From Hippophae tibetana (Eukaryota > Streptophyta > Magnoliopsida > Rosales > Elaeagnaceae), in assembly GCA_037013495.1 (NCBI GenBank), contig CM072809.1:6471001-6535000 (forward strand): a stretch of 64,000 bases of DNA, written 5' to 3'. Under the pieces are notes generated by a model, which was not told the origin of the DNA, did no database searches, and was given only the letters and a program-made list of their open reading frames with translations. Position numbers and translations under genes: made by a program. This document shows positions 63,158 to 64,000 of this stretch, piece by piece; the stretch's first letter is position 1; each line of letters opens with the position of its first letter.

Positions 63158-63736
63158 ATACTTAGGTCAGAGTCCCAATTATAATATTATGTGTTTGAGT
63201 TATTTCAAAAAAATAAAAAAAATAAAAAATGAAAATTTCTAATTAAAATATATTTTATAATGAGATATAATTGATAATTCCAATCTTTTGCACTCTCATA
63301 TCTTATATCAATAATCCTTTCATTTTTGTAATTTGTTACCACTAATTAAACATTTTTTAATTGATGATGGTGCAAGTAGATTGCAATAATTAATGCTTTC
63401 AATGGTGTAAGTAGATTGCAATAATTAATGTTTTGAAGCTTACATATGTAAGAAGGTATAAAATATTAATAGCTATTAATTTTTTAAGTTATTTTCTTTA
63501 TATTATAAAAAAAATTGTTAACATATTTTTTTTATAAAAAGATATATAAATTATTAGATTTTTAAAATTAAAATATTCTTTATACATAATTTAATATCAT
63601 GATTTTAAAAATTATTTGATTTATCTGTTCTAAAATCTAATCGAATAAAATGTTGGGATGATATAAATGAGATTATTTTCAAAAATATAAATAAAGTAAT
63701 TATTTTAATGGTGTAAATAATTAATAAAATGAACAG
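63158..63736. other. AT-rich DNA before the LEA14-like exon, probably intron
   Basis: If the LEA14-like exon belongs to an intact gene, this stretch lies in its intron or upstream. It holds a short direct repeat (GGTGYAAGTAGATTGCAATAATTAATG at about 63369 and 63404) and no coding block. Confidence 0.4.
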
Positions 63737-64000
63737 AACGATTGCATCTGGGAGAATAGCAGACCCAGGATCATTGAAGGGAGGCGATACAACATTACTG
63801 GAGGTGCCGGTGAAGGTACCACACAGCATATTGATGAGCTTGGCCAGAGATATTGCTGTTGATTGGGATATTGACTATGAGCTCGAACTGGGGCTTATTG
63901 TTGACCTTCCTATTATTGGAAACTTTACCATCCCTCTCTCTACCGAGGGACAAATCAAGCTTCCTACTTTCTCTGATATATTTTCCTCTTCTTCTTCTTC
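63737..64000 (+). CDS. LEA14-like (LEA_2 family) protein, C-terminal exon, cut by window edge
   Basis: From 63738 an open frame reads TIASGRIADPGSLKGGDTTL, then VPVKVPHSILMSLARDI, VDWDIDYELELGL and FTIPLSTEGQIKLPTFSDIF, followed by serines to the window end. These are the second half of a LEA_2/LEA14 domain, a small soluble beta-sandwich protein linked to desiccation and salt stress. The exon probably begins after the AG at 63735-63736, because relatives have an intron just before this point; an ATG at 63729 in the same frame is unlikely to be the true start. The first exon (about half of the protein) was not found in the window up to the preceding gene. The gene could have a long intron, lack its first exon, or be a fragment. 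Length and stop codon cannot be given. Confidence 0.85.

Noticed and set aside
1..64000. tRNA, rRNA, CRISPR, operon or viral genes
   Set aside because: No cloverleaf with a GGTTCGAATCC-type box, no rRNA core words and no spaced repeat array were seen. The retroelement relics are ordinary plant copia and TRIM types, with no movement or coat protein signature.

Overview
The window is nuclear DNA from a dicot-type flowering plant. The evidence is GT-AG introns, plant-only gene families (WRKY factors, a heavy-metal isoprenylated protein, ACC synthase, a LEA14-type protein) and very AT-rich intergenic DNA filled with plant transposons. Species cannot be read from the sequence. It is not a bacterial or viral window, and I see no rRNA, tRNA, CRISPR array or operon.

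Layout. 1-2818: end of a decayed CACTA (En/Spm) DNA transposon with TNP2-type transposase remnants on the minus strand. 5905-6814: a Mutator-like element with a 9-bp target duplication. 9370-10706: a three-exon HIPP (heavy metal-associated isoprenylated plant protein) gene. 18086-19274: an unusual element with inverted ends, an LTR-like segment and six ~100-bp tandem repeats. 21919-25784: a dead Ty1/copia retrotransposon lacking reverse transcriptase, flanked by 98-bp direct repeats. 27176-29608 (minus): a complete four-exon type-1 ACC synthase. 30659-31130: a tandem TRIM-like array. 41528-42678: a three-exon group IIe WRKY gene (WRKY22-like), followed by a diverged ~1-kb tandem duplication. 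47721-50421 (minus): a five-exon ketopantoate hydroxymethyltransferase gene. 51076-51330 (minus): a frameshifted relic of a nucleotide-sugar transporter. 51773-52784: a complete non-autonomous CACTA element. 53110-56236: a second, 5'-truncated copia relic. 57204-59211: a two-exon group IIc WRKY gene (WRKY24/56-like). 59459-59831: a structurally complete 373-bp TRIM. 61669-63148: a large palindromic Mutator-like element. 63737-64000: the start of a LEA14-like exon cut by the window edge.

The genes are independent transcription units, not a cluster. Some touch related biology by family knowledge only: ACC synthase makes the ethylene precursor, type-1 ACS is a MAPK target, and WRKY22-type factors act downstream of MAPK cascades in immunity. 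KPHMT is a housekeeping step toward pantothenate and coenzyme A. Nothing shows that they work as one system.

Exons were joined by hand from reading frame, splice signals and family conservation. For every complete gene the exon lengths add up to an open frame. I did not find a convincing new biological system. The most unusual observations are structural: nested or tandem retroelement arrangements, exact target-site duplications, and duplications next to or inside the WRKY genes.
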